Source: Rutpela maculata (taxonomy: Eukaryota > Arthropoda > Insecta > Coleoptera > Cerambycidae). Taken from it: 64,000 bases of DNA. The notes under the pieces were generated by a model, which worked only from the letters and a program-made list of their open reading frames with translations, did no database searches and was not told the DNA's origin. Position numbers and translations under genes: made by a program. Positions 55,501 to 57,409 of this stretch are shown piece by piece. Position 1 is the first letter of the stretch, and the number at the start of each line of letters is the position of its first letter. The stretch is taken from positions 106,147,823-106,211,822 of the forward strand of contig OW386291.2 in the NCBI GenBank assembly GCA_936432065.2, in the 5' to 3' direction.

Positions 55501-57114
55501 TACTGTACTATATCTAGAAGAGTATGAAGTGGGGATGATTCGAAAAATTCCGAAAGATATGTTTCTGTTACTTGAAGTTACTCATACTTCTGAAAAAATA
55601 AATTAACCTATGTTACTTTAACCCTTTATACCTACTTGATGAAGAAAATTTAAAATCTCAAATAGCGTTTTGTGGGGATTTATTTTACTTCCACATCCAG
55701 TGGAACTATAGTAAATGGATAAATCAAGTGGTAAGAGTCCATAAAATTGGTATTTAGTATACCGTGCGTGTAATTTCCCATTAGGCATGTACATTCACGT
55801 AGCGCGAAAGATTTGACAACACCGGCAGCCGTAAATTCGTCCGTCGATGGAGCATTCCAGCTCTGTTATTTCATTTCAGCCAGCTGGCACGCGCGATGTT
55901 GTAATTCTTCTCCCCATGCCTAGCCCGCGACTACACACACGGTATACAAGAGAAGCTAAGGTCTCAAAAAATTTTTTGGCATTAGCCACCCCCACCCCAT
56001 TATTAAAGGGGATGAAAAAATTGTGATTTAGTGTACGTACAAGAACCAGAAACTTCAAAGTATTTTTTTTGCTTCATCCACCCCCACTACCACCCCCCTA
56101 TCACCACCCACTACCGATGTGGGGTATCGTTTTATGAGTTTTTGGGGTAGAGGATTTCAAATATTATATTATTAAAGTTCCATAAACAATTATTTCCACA
56201 TAAAAAGTTTTTTCGTTGCGAGTTACTTACTTGGATAGAGAATCTGGATGTGGAAGTAGTGATTCCTTTGGCAGCGGTTTTTACTTTTAATTTGTTTAGA
56301 CGTACTTAAAGTTGACACAATAATGAAAACAGTGTAGTCACTTTATTGTAGATTCACCAAAAAAAATTAACAAACAAAAAACCAATGTTTTATGAGCATA
56401 GAACCTTGTTTTTAAAGTTTATTTATTAAATGAATAAATAAGGCAAAAGGATGTAGTAAAATAGTAAACTTTCCGAATAATTGTTTCTTTTTTTTTTTAC
56501 ATCCTCCCAAAATTTCAGCGACTGAGGATTTTTTCAAAAGGAAAATGTAATTTGAATTTCTTTTCCAAGCGGCGAAACTTATTTTTTAGTTTAAGACTTA
56601 TTAACAGTTTAAAATAGCAAAATAATACAGAAATGTATAAAAGCTTACATAATTAATATTATTTCCAGATGAAAGTGAGGATAATCCAGGAAGTACACTC
56701 AAAATGGGAGATTTCCGTGTTACGTGCGAAAGTAAATCAAAACCGTGCCATCTTAGTTGGGCTACAATTGGGCAAGCGATGGTACGAGCTAACAGCACTG
56801 ATTTGTGGATAAAGGACACTTTAGACGTATTCTTACAATTAGACACTTTGTTTGGTAAAAATTACAACTCATTAACAGCACCCTTCACAATGTTTGGAAA
56901 ATATGATGGAAAATCTAATATACTTTTTCACGATGCTACTGTAAGATTGCGTAATGTTCCAACAACTAAAGATTTCGACATCATGCCGAATTATTACGAC
57001 GATTTTATAAATTCCAGAAAAATGTGCATTGAATCTCTAGGAGCTAAAGCACTAGCTAGCAATATATTTTTATTGTCAATAATTGCCATTTCTATTAATT
57101 TTTATTTTTACTAG
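4383..57114 (+). CDS. Transferrin-superfamily protein, probable GPI-anchored non-iron-binding paralogue (7 exons, 5' incomplete)
   Basis: Seven exons join in frame to about 648 residues; upstream exons lie outside the window. The N-lobe is recognised by LDCLRRLSKGTVDF, YEVVAVVSD, DLKGKRFCHPG and YWGRRGPLLCL. The C-lobe is recognised by IRICTTSI, CMLALNLSAADLV, YITVAVTKPG, MRGKKACFPV and LHCLSSGIGDVAFV. The C terminus (IFLLSIIAISINFYFY) after a small-residue stretch fits a GPI signal, as in insect Tsf2/melanotransferrin. Compared by eye with human transferrin, N-lobe Asp, second Tyr and His ligands align to Thr, Arg and Trp, and the C-lobe Asp and second Tyr to Pro and Glu; the anion-binding Thr and Arg are also replaced. 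A secretory or membrane role other than iron transport is inferred. It could be Tsf3 or Tsf4; the exact paralogue needs a tree. Confidence 0.9.
5159..6303. mobile_element. Palindromic mariner-like element (inner)
   Basis: Termini CAGGGTGAGTTAGAGAACGC and GCGTTCTCTAACTCACCCTG are flanked by TA. Nested inside, a block at about 5770-5905 recurs in inverse at about 6065-6200; it encodes the last part of a mariner-type transposase. The element is therefore a foldback with the transposase end present in both arms. Confidence 0.75.
5790..6080 (-). pseudogene. Mariner-like transposase C-terminal fragment
   Basis: On the minus strand a frame with stops reads GLRGPLTLLR (degenerate W-P-x-R-S-P-D-L-T block), KLQSTTGKN and TSYIVVYKSVWKLTVYISNN. 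These resemble the tail of insect mariner-like transposases, where a VxGLHFEQL-type end is common. Stop codons and a frameshift show it is dead. An inverted second copy of its last 110 bp lies at 6085-6200. Confidence 0.55.
7150..8110 (-). pseudogene. Mariner-like transposase pseudogene with DUF4817-type HTH
   Basis: From 8091 leftward the minus strand reads YQEKYPNRALPGSRLLSTIH and ETEKAMQQEIDEYPETSTRK, the helix-turn-helix region typical of a group of insect mariner-like transposases. Further left, broken frames contain degenerate versions of the catalytic blocks (HARWSST for MHDGAPP; WPARSP followed by a domain end). The last block, NTPGIFERVRNLMRRQG, resembles the usual C terminus. The order is right but several stops and frameshifts interrupt it. 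A likely terminal region is near 6715 (GTGTTTCTTAATGACG). Confidence 0.7.
8375..9440. repeat. Imperfect inverted-repeat element
   Basis: Blocks at 8430-8525 (CTACCAGAAGCGGCACTC, GCCATTTTGTTGTTGG) recur in inverse at 9265-9350 (ACAACAAAATGGCGGC, GTGTCGTTTCTGGTAG). A third related copy of the end blocks lies at 32560-32670 (CTCCGTTGTTAATGGCAACG; AAGAAATGTCATGTTTTTCTG). Non-coding; probably a foldback DNA element whose precise ends I cannot fix. Confidence 0.5.
9691..9824 (+). CDS. Transferrin exon b (N-lobe)
   Basis: Acceptor TTTTTCAG, donor GTAAGT. It encodes DKYEYEVVAVVSDASGIKSR, then HDLKGKRFCHPGYGYETDF. This is the first tyrosine-ligand strand and the anion-binding loop of a transferrin lobe. 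The usual T-x-x-G-R of the loop is here P-G-Y-G-Y, so the carbonate site looks lost. Starts in phase 1 and ends on a codon boundary. Confidence 0.9.
10020..10310 (-). repeat. Terminal-hairpin repeat family H3, partial copy
   Basis: Read on the minus strand from about 10310 it gives TACTCCTCGAAGG, then AATATTTGCGAA, TTTTCATATCAGTATG, GAACAACTTTCAAAAT and CCGTCCATCCGTC, in the same order as the complete copy at 36407-37039. It lacks the far end. Confidence 0.6.
10380..11220. other. Intron sequence, nothing recognised
   Basis: No ORF of note. A moderately GC-rich block at 10430-10640 (GGCATGTCCCACAATATCATG and neighbours) may be an old retroelement fragment, but I cannot assign it. Confidence 0.4.
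11224..12075. mobile_element. TIR element K1, possible fifth relative of the PIN-like family
   Basis: Inverted blocks AACTGGCTGTACTTTCAAAA (11231) and TTTTGAAAGTACAGCCAGTT (11956) bound a region with further paired blocks (GTTTTTGTCATTTAACAC and its complement). The right side continues to about 12075, because the copy at 33355-34070 is similar that far (CCTTAGGCTTTAATC, GTACAGTTAGGG). It contains an acidic coding fragment. Confidence 0.55.
11471..11779 (+). pseudogene. Acidic C-terminal coding fragment inside K1
   Basis: An open frame of about 100 codons reads DEAIYNIPKPCNDYGWQENG, then SLWCSAEKILPESLFEIL and a strongly acidic tail (EESEDDNDII, EEEDLEEIF, SGDSDSVSDSEW). The 'YGW...LWC...LPESL' spacing resembles the region after the 'LPPT..A..QH' block in the PIN-like transposon proteins, which supports a distant relation but does not prove it. 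There is no start codon of its own and it begins after an in-frame stop, so it is probably a leftover last exon. Confidence 0.45.
12308..12576. mobile_element. Short MITE in the left arm
   Basis: Termini CTACACCTATTTAAT and TTTAATAGGTGTAG, about 269 bp. It is absent from the matching point of the right palindrome arm, which confirms insertion. Confidence 0.65.
12584..12714. mobile_element. Hairpin MITE with GC loop
   Basis: Arms CGCGATTATGGCCATTATTC and GAATAATGGCTCTCATAATCG pair around GCCACTCGCCTACGGCTCG; ends carry TAGTAT / AATATACTA. A relative with the same TAGTAT-type ends and a GC-rich loop lies at 62119-62252. It is absent from the other palindrome arm. Confidence 0.55.
14860..15035 (+). 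pseudogene. Tc1-like transposase HTH fragment
   Basis: The plus strand reads VVIAIANDGWSVRQVALRYN, then ILKKWRNKR and a stop: the first helix-turn-helix of a Tc1-like transposase. It faces the minus-strand Tc1 remnant just to the right. Only about 50 codons remain. Confidence 0.55.
15183..15848 (-). pseudogene. Tc1-like transposase pseudogene
   Basis: From 15848 the minus strand gives an HTH (LVKAGVIAKAEDGWSMRQIG), then broken frames. The stretch 15494-15183 has the catalytic end: FIFQQDNCSIHTAHTLTNWF, then NWPSHSPDLNSMEDVWGLL, with D and E at the usual spacing of the second half of a DDE triad. The linking part (about 15500-15660) is frameshifted and the first catalytic Asp is not clear. 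A dead Tc1/mariner copy in the transferrin intron. Confidence 0.75.
16113..16257 (+). CDS. Transferrin exon c (N-lobe)
   Basis: Acceptor TTTTTTGTAG, donor GTAAGT. It encodes YFEASVVTPICDTNLTITEN, then RIKATAGFFKASCKAGPWV and LDIQL. This matches the transferrin segment before the second tyrosine ligand (F-x-x-SC-x-PG-like, with KAGPW here). Ends in phase 1. Confidence 0.88.
16624..17019. mobile_element. TIR element, about 0.4 kb
   Basis: AGAGGCACATTTGACATGTC at the left pairs with GACACGTCAAATATGCTTCT at the right. The inside is unusually GC-rich for this window. A minus-strand open frame (16729-17004) is present but resembles nothing known to me and starts inside the terminal repeat, so I treat it as chance. 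Confidence 0.6.
17045..18306. mobile_element. MITE family M1, copy A (interrupted)
   Basis: Terminal repeat GGTGCCCGCGTACATAAATG, flanked by TA, with the complement at 18285-18305. The arms carry CGGCAAATATATTTTG and CCTCTGCGAAAAT blocks. Copy B at 54898-55415 has the same layout without the middle. Here the centre is split by another palindromic element at 17375-18110. Confidence 0.8.
17375..18110. mobile_element. Palindromic TA-flanked element family M2, copy 1
   Basis: CAGTGTGACCCACTTAAAAT at the left, its near complement (AAGTGGGTCACACTG) at the right, TA on both sides. Inner landmarks are CTACAAATGCAAAGCCACCT and its inverse. Related copies are at 29633-30318 and 60923-61455. Non-coding, probably mobilised by a mariner-type transposase. 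Confidence 0.8.
18700..18937 (-). pseudogene. LINE reverse transcriptase fragment
   Basis: The minus strand, with stops, reads TKYEVDSMIKNLADKTTGID, EIPVKLIK, then LRQLPTVRKGAVIIPVFKKD with one frame shift. The 'K..G.D.IP..L.K' and 'W(R).A.V.P.FKK.D' blocks are the start of the reverse transcriptase domain in Jockey/CR1/I-type LINEs. Short and dead. Confidence 0.65.
18940..20263. other. Intron sequence with one small hairpin
   Basis: AT-rich, no coding signal. Apart from the perfect hairpin at 19891-19921 nothing is recognised. Confidence 0.5.
19891..19921. repeat. Perfect 14-bp stem hairpin
   Basis: GGTGCCTATGGAAA, loop AGG, TTTCCATAGGCACC. Flanking ATTTAAAT-type sequence extends the pairing imperfectly. 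Confidence 0.8.
20264..20555 (+). CDS. Transferrin exon d (N-lobe end)
   Basis: Acceptor TTAATTTCAG, donor GTATGT. It encodes YPHLCELCGNPTKCATG, YWGRRGPLLCLTDRAGHISW, then YSYLCPDDTIMPLNTTKPC and VWVVKPWPVVATKR. In other transferrins the 'YxGYxGAxxCL' and 'xSHxVVAR' blocks carry the second Tyr and the His ligand; here Arg and Trp occupy those places. The cysteine pattern is kept, so the fold is probably kept. Confidence 0.92.
21770..23816 (-). pseudogene. PIN-like transposon protein, middle to C terminus (E4)
   Basis: Read from 23816 leftward: a leading block (FGSLHIEQALLKVIGQFLSG); LELELLLLLLVRSHREGNYP, PWFFIFDHPNYSRWLSVYL and GCFVVNKTTRRFSGIGIDQA (to about 22952); then LCSHEEADTRIILYSSS (about 22700), a PIN/FEN-like acidic core; then, past a 226-bp MITE, GFHAFTGCDTVSFFSGKGK (about 22210); and finally a C-terminal 'LPPSKAALDQH' and 'GWCKK' region near 22000-21900 with Cys residues. 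This order is the one known for a large family of uncharacterised invertebrate proteins. No DDE motif is evident by eye. Several breaks make this copy inactive. Confidence 0.75.
22455..22680. mobile_element. Near-perfect palindromic MITE inside the E4 coding region
   Basis: Arms of about 95 bp begin CAGTTCATCTCAAACTTATA and end in the complement TATAAGTTTGAGATGAACTG; TA flanks both ends. It separates the EADTR block from the TGCDT block of E4, so it arrived after E4. The arms differ at only a few positions, which implies a young insertion. Confidence 0.88.
24588..24989 (+). CDS. Transferrin exon e (inter-lobe linker and C-lobe start)
   Basis: Acceptor TATTTTTTTAG, donor GTTAGT. It encodes the N-lobe end (YPTFEKLDPIVPIESYLHSA) and the start of the C-lobe: IRICTTSIIENAKCAWLRES, then DLDCIKADNTTHCMLALNLS and AADLVMVPPDLVQEATR. 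The C-lobe aspartate ligand position aligns to Pro in VPPDLV. Starts and ends in phase 2. Confidence 0.92.
25572..25846. mobile_element. Short TIR MITE with internal repeats
   Basis: CAAGGGCGTATATAG at the left, CTACGCCCTTG at the right. The inside repeats a GATGAGCGGAGGGAGCGAAA-like unit about three times. Confidence 0.6.
25850..27110. other. Intron sequence, mostly unassigned
   Basis: Around 25965-26060 a TATAAAA box, an AATAAA signal and a TTAGTTGTTAGTTGTTAG run could be part of an old LTR, but I found no partner or duplication. The rest shows no coding signal. Confidence 0.35.
27231..28340 (+). repeat. Tandem array of a 108-bp unit, about 10 copies
   Basis: Each unit runs through CCAAGATGGCGGACGAATTT, CGTCATCTATGGTCCTATT, GAAAATCGATATCTGGGGG, TTTTCGGGGATGCGGGTTAC and TTTTTGGTCAAAATTTAGGA. 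The unit is a multiple of three, so chance open frames with a 36-residue period appear in both directions; I do not regard them as genes. Edge units are the most diverged. A distant two-unit relative lies at about 39765-39990. Confidence 0.92.
29009..29453 (+). repeat. Terminal-hairpin repeat H1, copy 2 (both ends present)
   Basis: Starts TACTTCCACATCCAG with TGGAAGTG next, and ends CTGGATGCGGAAGTA. Shorter than the copy at 55686 because of an internal deletion. Proves the terminal repeat together with the 55686 copy. Confidence 0.85.
29633..30318. mobile_element. Family M2, copy 2
   Basis: CAGTCTGTTTCACTTTTTAA to the complement of a like sequence ending GAAACACACTG, with TA on both sides. 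The CTACAAATGCAAAGCCACCT block and its inverse are present as in the other copies. Confidence 0.75.
30684..31327 (-). repeat. Terminal-hairpin repeat H1, copy 3
   Basis: Minus orientation. The outer start is at 31327 (TACTTCAACATCCAGTGGAAG read on the minus strand spans the hairpin) and the far end is at 30684 (ACTTCCACATCCAG on the plus strand). Longest non-interrupted copy, about 640 bp. Confidence 0.8.
31410..31896 (-). repeat. Terminal-hairpin repeat H1, copy 4 (partial)
   Basis: Minus orientation, hairpin end at 31896. The far end is lost near 31410, close to copy 3, so the two form a direct pair about 80 bp apart. Confidence 0.75.
32150..33354. other. Intron sequence with a repeat fragment
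   Basis: 32560-32670 matches blocks of the inverted element at 8375-9440. A short ATT run lies near 32864-32882. Nothing else recognised. Confidence 0.45.
33355..34070. mobile_element. Element K2, relative of K1, split by a SINE-like insertion
   Basis: Blocks match K1 at 11790-12075: ATTTATCTGGAAAATGGTAA, ATATTGTATAGGAACAAAAT, GCCAATTTTTTTAGG, TTGTTCCTTAGGCTTTAATC. The block continuity is broken at 33476-33850 by the 5S-derived insertion. The acidic coding fragment of K1 is not present. Confidence 0.6.
33476..33850 (+). mobile_element. 5S-rRNA-derived SINE-like insertion
   Basis: Around 33530-33560 lies GTTAAGCAACGTCGAGCGCG followed by GTTAGTACTTGGATGGG, the 3' half of a 5S rRNA with its internal promoter region slightly changed. 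About 290 bp of body follows, ending in an A-rich tail. The insertion is flanked by a 15-17 bp duplication (AAAAAAGTTTTGTCCA at 33460-33475 and again ending at 33869). This is the layout of 5S-headed SINEs moved by LINE machinery. Confidence 0.8.
34463..36387 (-). mobile_element. Element E2 of the PIN-like/'EADTR' transposon family
   Basis: TAATCCACTGCATTTAG at the left and CTAAATGCAGTGCATTA at the right; both flanks are GGC, a clean 3-bp target duplication. Inverted repeats run inward about 270 bp (blocks TTGGTTTTCCAGGTAGG, TCGAGATATCTCGG and their complements). The inside carries the PIN-like core and C-terminal Cys-rich region on the minus strand. Confidence 0.8.
34977..36083 (-). pseudogene. 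PIN-like core and Cys-rich C terminus (E2)
   Basis: From 36083 leftward: SNSIIIFDGYENISNSVKAM, AEDDADILIVETALEE and TVVVGEDVDLIILTARTPI. This Asp pattern (FDG, DDAD, GEDxD) is that of PIN/FEN-type nucleases. After a frame break, FLHAFSGCDTTSALFNKCKT appears near 35570-35510, then LPPTHDAAQQHIFHVYFQVQ (35300s) and a Cys-rich end: CNCTKGCGPLCSCRRLGLNC (about 35150-35090). A catalytic nuclease role is inferred from the motif pattern only. Frameshifts near 35380-35640 make it inactive. Confidence 0.75.
36407..37039 (+). repeat. Terminal-hairpin repeat family H3, complete copy
   Basis: Starts TACTCTTCGCAAATACG and folds with CGAAGAGTA (36428-36436). Ends TGCGAAGAGTA at 37039, the complement of the start. 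In between is GTTCGTCTGTCCGTCCATCC (about 36535), then an AACTTAAGAAAG block, the same order as in H1. 633 bp, non-coding. Confidence 0.75.
37159..37556 (+). CDS. Transferrin exon f (C-lobe)
   Basis: Acceptor TTTTCAG, donor GTAATT. Encodes NLKTLFYETVNTDEKYITVA, then FEDMRGKKACFPVYDGVAW, FFGPSCTPGLPKKKSQ and FGALHCLSSGIGDVAFVSSN. The anion loop, normally HTxxGRTAGW, is FPVYDGVAW, and the second Tyr of the 'YxGAxxCL' block is Glu. Ends in phase 1 and joins cleanly to the last exon about 19 kb away. Confidence 0.93.
37639..37825 (-). repeat. Copia 3' LTR
   Basis: Minus strand TGTTAAGGATG ... TTTTAACA, 187 bp, near-identical to 48397-48583. Preceded on the plus strand by GTTAT (37634-37638). The purine tract AGTGGGAG (minus) at 37826-37833 abuts it. 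Confidence 0.93.
37860..39240 (+). mobile_element. 5'-truncated LINE inside the copia element
   Basis: An A-run at 37867-37883 precedes reverse transcriptase sequence that starts mid-domain. An open frame ends at 38824 and a 3' untranslated part follows to about 39240, where an H1 repeat begins. The (ATT)n-tailed segment ending near 43278 on the same strand (CCGAAAATAAAGACATTATT) may be the true 3' end of this LINE, displaced by insertions; that is inference. Confidence 0.75.
37889..38824 (+). pseudogene. LINE reverse transcriptase, C-terminal half
   Basis: It begins with TGVPQGSILGPLLFTIYTSN and has the catalytic box MYADDTQIYHSF. Thumb-region landmarks follow: KNLGVILDPSLRFRQH, FTYCSPVYSL, LNRIQRVQNSCIRFIYGIRK and SLYERSFRYNIASLYNGLP. 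About 310 codons stay open, so it is fairly young, but the start of the domain, the endonuclease and ORF1 are missing. It resembles the CR1/Jockey group; the clade is uncertain. Confidence 0.85.
39267..39755 (+). repeat. Terminal-hairpin repeat H1, copy 5
   Basis: TACTTCCACATCCAGTGGTAG start, then the family order. The far end is missing; it runs into a degenerate relative of the 108-bp unit (39765-39990: CAAGATGGCGGTTTCAAGATG, GACTCAAAATCGGTA twice). Confidence 0.8.
41259..41566 (+). other. Two gene-like exons in the element
   Basis: Exon 1 (41259-41341) reads AHLFIKKLRDIYHPGILLST then ENINKII, with acceptor CAATAG before and donor GTAAGT after. Exon 2 (41439-41566) follows acceptor TTCTTTCAG and reads SVEDIHCRAGKDNKNLLKII then TVYPYVFDPLNPDSK and a stop. 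Phases match (G|AT). I recognise no family. It may be a transposon gene or a captured host fragment; the splicing is predicted, not shown. Confidence 0.5.
41384..41444. repeat. Perfect 27-bp stem, 7-nt loop palindrome over a splice acceptor
   Basis: Left arm 41384-41410 is the exact reverse complement of right arm 41418-41444; the loop is AACCATC. The right arm contains the pyrimidine tract and AG of the predicted acceptor (TTGTTCTTTCAG). Confidence 0.95.
41530..42240. repeat. Array of exon-derived units, first direct then inverted
   Basis: Units share a core of TGAAACCGAATCCGA, GTCAGAATTGTCAGATTGGC and CTCGTTTT, then C-rich CCCCAAAAAACACC and GGACAGACCA-type spacers. Plus-oriented copies cover about 41530-41800 and inverted ones about 41830-42240, with the turning point near 41810. 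The core matches the last part of exon 2 (TTTGATCCGCTGAATCCAGA). Long overlapping open frames here (up to 155 codons) are a by-product of the repetition. Confidence 0.75.
42460..43280. other. Unassigned insertion sequence ending in an (ATT)n tail
   Basis: 42513-42760 is a moderately GC-rich block I cannot assign. The end (about 43120-43280, ACAGGGCAAATGTCCTCTT to the ATT run) looks like a LINE 3' end, plus orientation. Confidence 0.5.
43291..44538 (-). pseudogene. Copia reverse transcriptase (rest) and RNase H
   Basis: It follows the interrupted RT start at 45695 and up. Motifs in order: MKQFDVKTAFLYGDIQEDIY; CKLTKSLYGLKQSARNWN; LLVIYVDDGLILSDS (YVDD catalytic box); YREAVGCLMFAAIVSRPDIM; LLLGYSDADFANDVQTRRST (RNase H first Asp); TVSLSTTEAEYISLSLGVKE; and KHIDIKYHFARE. 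These are the normal copia landmarks over about 407 open codons. It ends MPNINN and stop at 43291. The open frame is intact here, so copia inserted recently. Confidence 0.93.
44539..45694. mobile_element. 1.16-kb TIR DNA element inside the copia RT
   Basis: Ends AGGCGTCTGAA and TTCAGACGCCT. A second paired block, CTAATTATAGGCTTTT, lies about 40-60 bp from each end. Flanks in copia reading direction are GCAAT and ATTGCT; a reading AIAVK across the site needs GCAATTGCT, so an AT target duplication fits. An AT duplication occurs in the PIF/ISL2EU groups, but no transposase is present and the class is open. The middle part (44700-44900) is less AT-rich and unrecognised. Confidence 0.75.
45685..46300 (-). 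pseudogene. Copia integrase C-terminal side and start of RT
   Basis: Reading leftward from 46242: NNGSNNAEIHNDEEIPERNA (linker), IYQLRPRENLMMPKRFEINL, then the RT start: CDHKQWEEAIHEELQALEKN, NKNIIDSKWVFKIKRDQKGE, RYKARLCARGFNQKLGVDYN and ETYAPTTRYDSVRVVLAIGV. The last codons read into the inserted DNA element (stop inside its end). Upstream, between 46305 and about 46260, stops and a short spacing suggest that some tens of codons between integrase and this part are deleted. Confidence 0.88.
46303..47097 (-). pseudogene. Copia integrase
   Basis: It continues the Gag-protease frame after one in-frame TGA at 47098-47100. It shows the zinc-binding start (LKHWHERLGHINVKTICELV, then FFCEACVLDKQHKLPFKK, an H-H-C-C), and the core with catalytic residues: GEKIVSDLCGPMDEPS (D), FHTDNGTEYCNTEFKNLL (D) and TAPYTPQQNGRCERENRTLL (E). 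It stops at 46303 just after HIRIFGSTRK, earlier than expected. Spacing and order are those of copia. Confidence 0.92.
47098..48240 (-). pseudogene. Copia Gag and protease
   Basis: The start ATG at 48240 lies about 155 bp inside the 5' LTR. Gag begins MADKLAIGVNINKFDGKNYS and has the zinc knuckle CYKCRSRGHYARDC (C-x2-C-x4-H-x4-C). The aspartic protease follows with FWTMDSGASTHMTY. The frame ends at TGA 47098-47100 (GELVA then stop), and the reading frame continues in phase beyond as integrase, so this single stop breaks an otherwise joined polyprotein. It could be a recent mutation; programmed readthrough is unlikely for this group. Confidence 0.92.
48378..48396 (-). other. Copia primer binding site (half-tRNA type)
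   Basis: On the minus strand, directly after the 5' LTR: GGTTATAGGCCCAGGCCACG. It closely resembles the GGTTATGGGCCCAG-type site of copia elements, which pair with the middle of the initiator Met tRNA. Confidence 0.8.
48397..48583 (-). repeat. Copia 5' LTR
   Basis: 187 bp, matching 37639-37825, followed on the plus strand by the duplication GTTAT (48584-48588). Confidence 0.93.
50261..50821 (-). pseudogene. C-terminal coding region, left arm of E3
   Basis: From 50821: a broken start, then KKAKKQYLRNINANEMVPLA, QYPQKADVFQFTAAASYFFK, then LPPTEDAFIQHAKRSAYTIF, LNIHEYGWKEEHNIFIPIMI and a Cys-rich end (CKCNNNSCSIRCC). The 'LPPTxDAxxQH', 'YGW' and Cys-rich order is that of E2 and E4. The TGCDT block is disrupted near the start. 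Confidence 0.78.
51385..51930 (+). pseudogene. C-terminal coding region, right arm of E3
   Basis: An open frame of about 181 codons, the better-kept of the two arms: YVPSGCDSTSYPFKKGKKTV (the SGCDT block), then NANEMVPSAQYPQKADVFQF, LPPTEDAFIQHAKRSAYTIF, YGWKKEHNIFIPIMITKHPK and TCKCKNNSCSIKSCCKK. It differs from the left arm at a modest number of residues. An upstream start within the palindrome centre is not seen, so it is likely the last exon of a spliced gene or a remnant. Confidence 0.78.
53142..53552. other. Intron sequence, nothing recognised
   Basis: Unique-looking sequence to the right of E3; no ORF or repeat noticed. Confidence 0.4.
53553..53985 (+). repeat. Terminal-hairpin repeat H1, copy 6
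   Basis: TACTTTCACATCCACAGAGTG then GGAAGTG; a small change in the loop. The body follows the family order, with the GTCTGTCGGTCAGTGTG stretch. Far end lost near 53985. Confidence 0.8.
54000..54897. other. AT-rich intron sequence
   Basis: No repeat pair, ORF or RNA gene noticed. A GGCGCCATTTTGAAAG block near 54537 is common in this window's repeats. Confidence 0.4.
54898..55415. mobile_element. MITE family M1, copy B (uninterrupted)
   Basis: Starts AGATGCCCGCGTACATAAAT, ends ATGTACGCGGGCACCT, TA at both outer edges. Arms contain GACGATTTCCACGCGTCGGA and its inverse. It lacks the central element of copy A, so it shows the ancestral layout. Confidence 0.85.
55686..56258 (+). repeat. Terminal-hairpin repeat H1, copy 7 (both ends) with a nested MITE
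   Basis: Starts TACTTCCACATCCAG, TGGAACTA; ends ATCTGGATGTGGAAGTA at 56258. The CTGTCTGTC part is deleted. A 181-bp element (55762-55942) is inserted at TATA. Confidence 0.85.
55762..55942. mobile_element. 181-bp TIR element nested in H1
   Basis: Ends CCGTGCGTGTA and TACACACACGG, between TATA and TATA. Uninterrupted H1 copies have a single TATATAC here, so a TA or TATA duplication fits. GC-rich inside (GACAACACCGGCAGCCG, AGCCAGCTGGCACGCGCG), unlike its surroundings. Confidence 0.75.
56669..57114 (+). CDS. Transferrin last exon (C-lobe end and GPI-like tail)
   Basis: Acceptor TATTTCCAG; starts in phase 1. It encodes MGDFRVTCESKSKPCHLSWA, TIGQAMVRANSTDLWI, the tail region FINSRKMCIESLGAKALASN and then IFLLSIIAISINFYFY and a stop TAG. 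In iron-binding transferrins the His ligand lies in the segment before 'VxR'; here the sequence is ATIGQAMVR. The hydrophobic end after small residues suggests GPI attachment at the outer membrane. Confidence 0.93.
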
Positions 57115-57145
57115 TTTTAAATTTAAATTTAAAATTTGCACTGAA

Positions 57146-57197
57146 AATAAATACTGTGATATGCATTGTATGTACATAAAGATACTGTACCAATAAA
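57146..57197 (+). promoter_or_regulatory. Polyadenylation signals of the transferrin gene
   Basis: AATAAA at 57146-57151 and again at 57192-57197, 32 and 78 bp after the stop. Confidence 0.6.
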
Positions 57198-57409
57198 TGT
57201 TTTTTATACTACTGTGTGTATTGATTTAATGTAAATCACCTGGACTTTAGAATCATCAGAGCATGACAATTACACGTTCCTTCCCCACAAGGTATTGATT
57301 ATTTCACAACCACTCTAGTTTTCGTTTTGTTGGCAACAGCATGACACACTTATTTCTGTCAAAACAAAAGCAAATGCTGTACTTATCACTATTTATTTAG
57401 TTATTTTTT

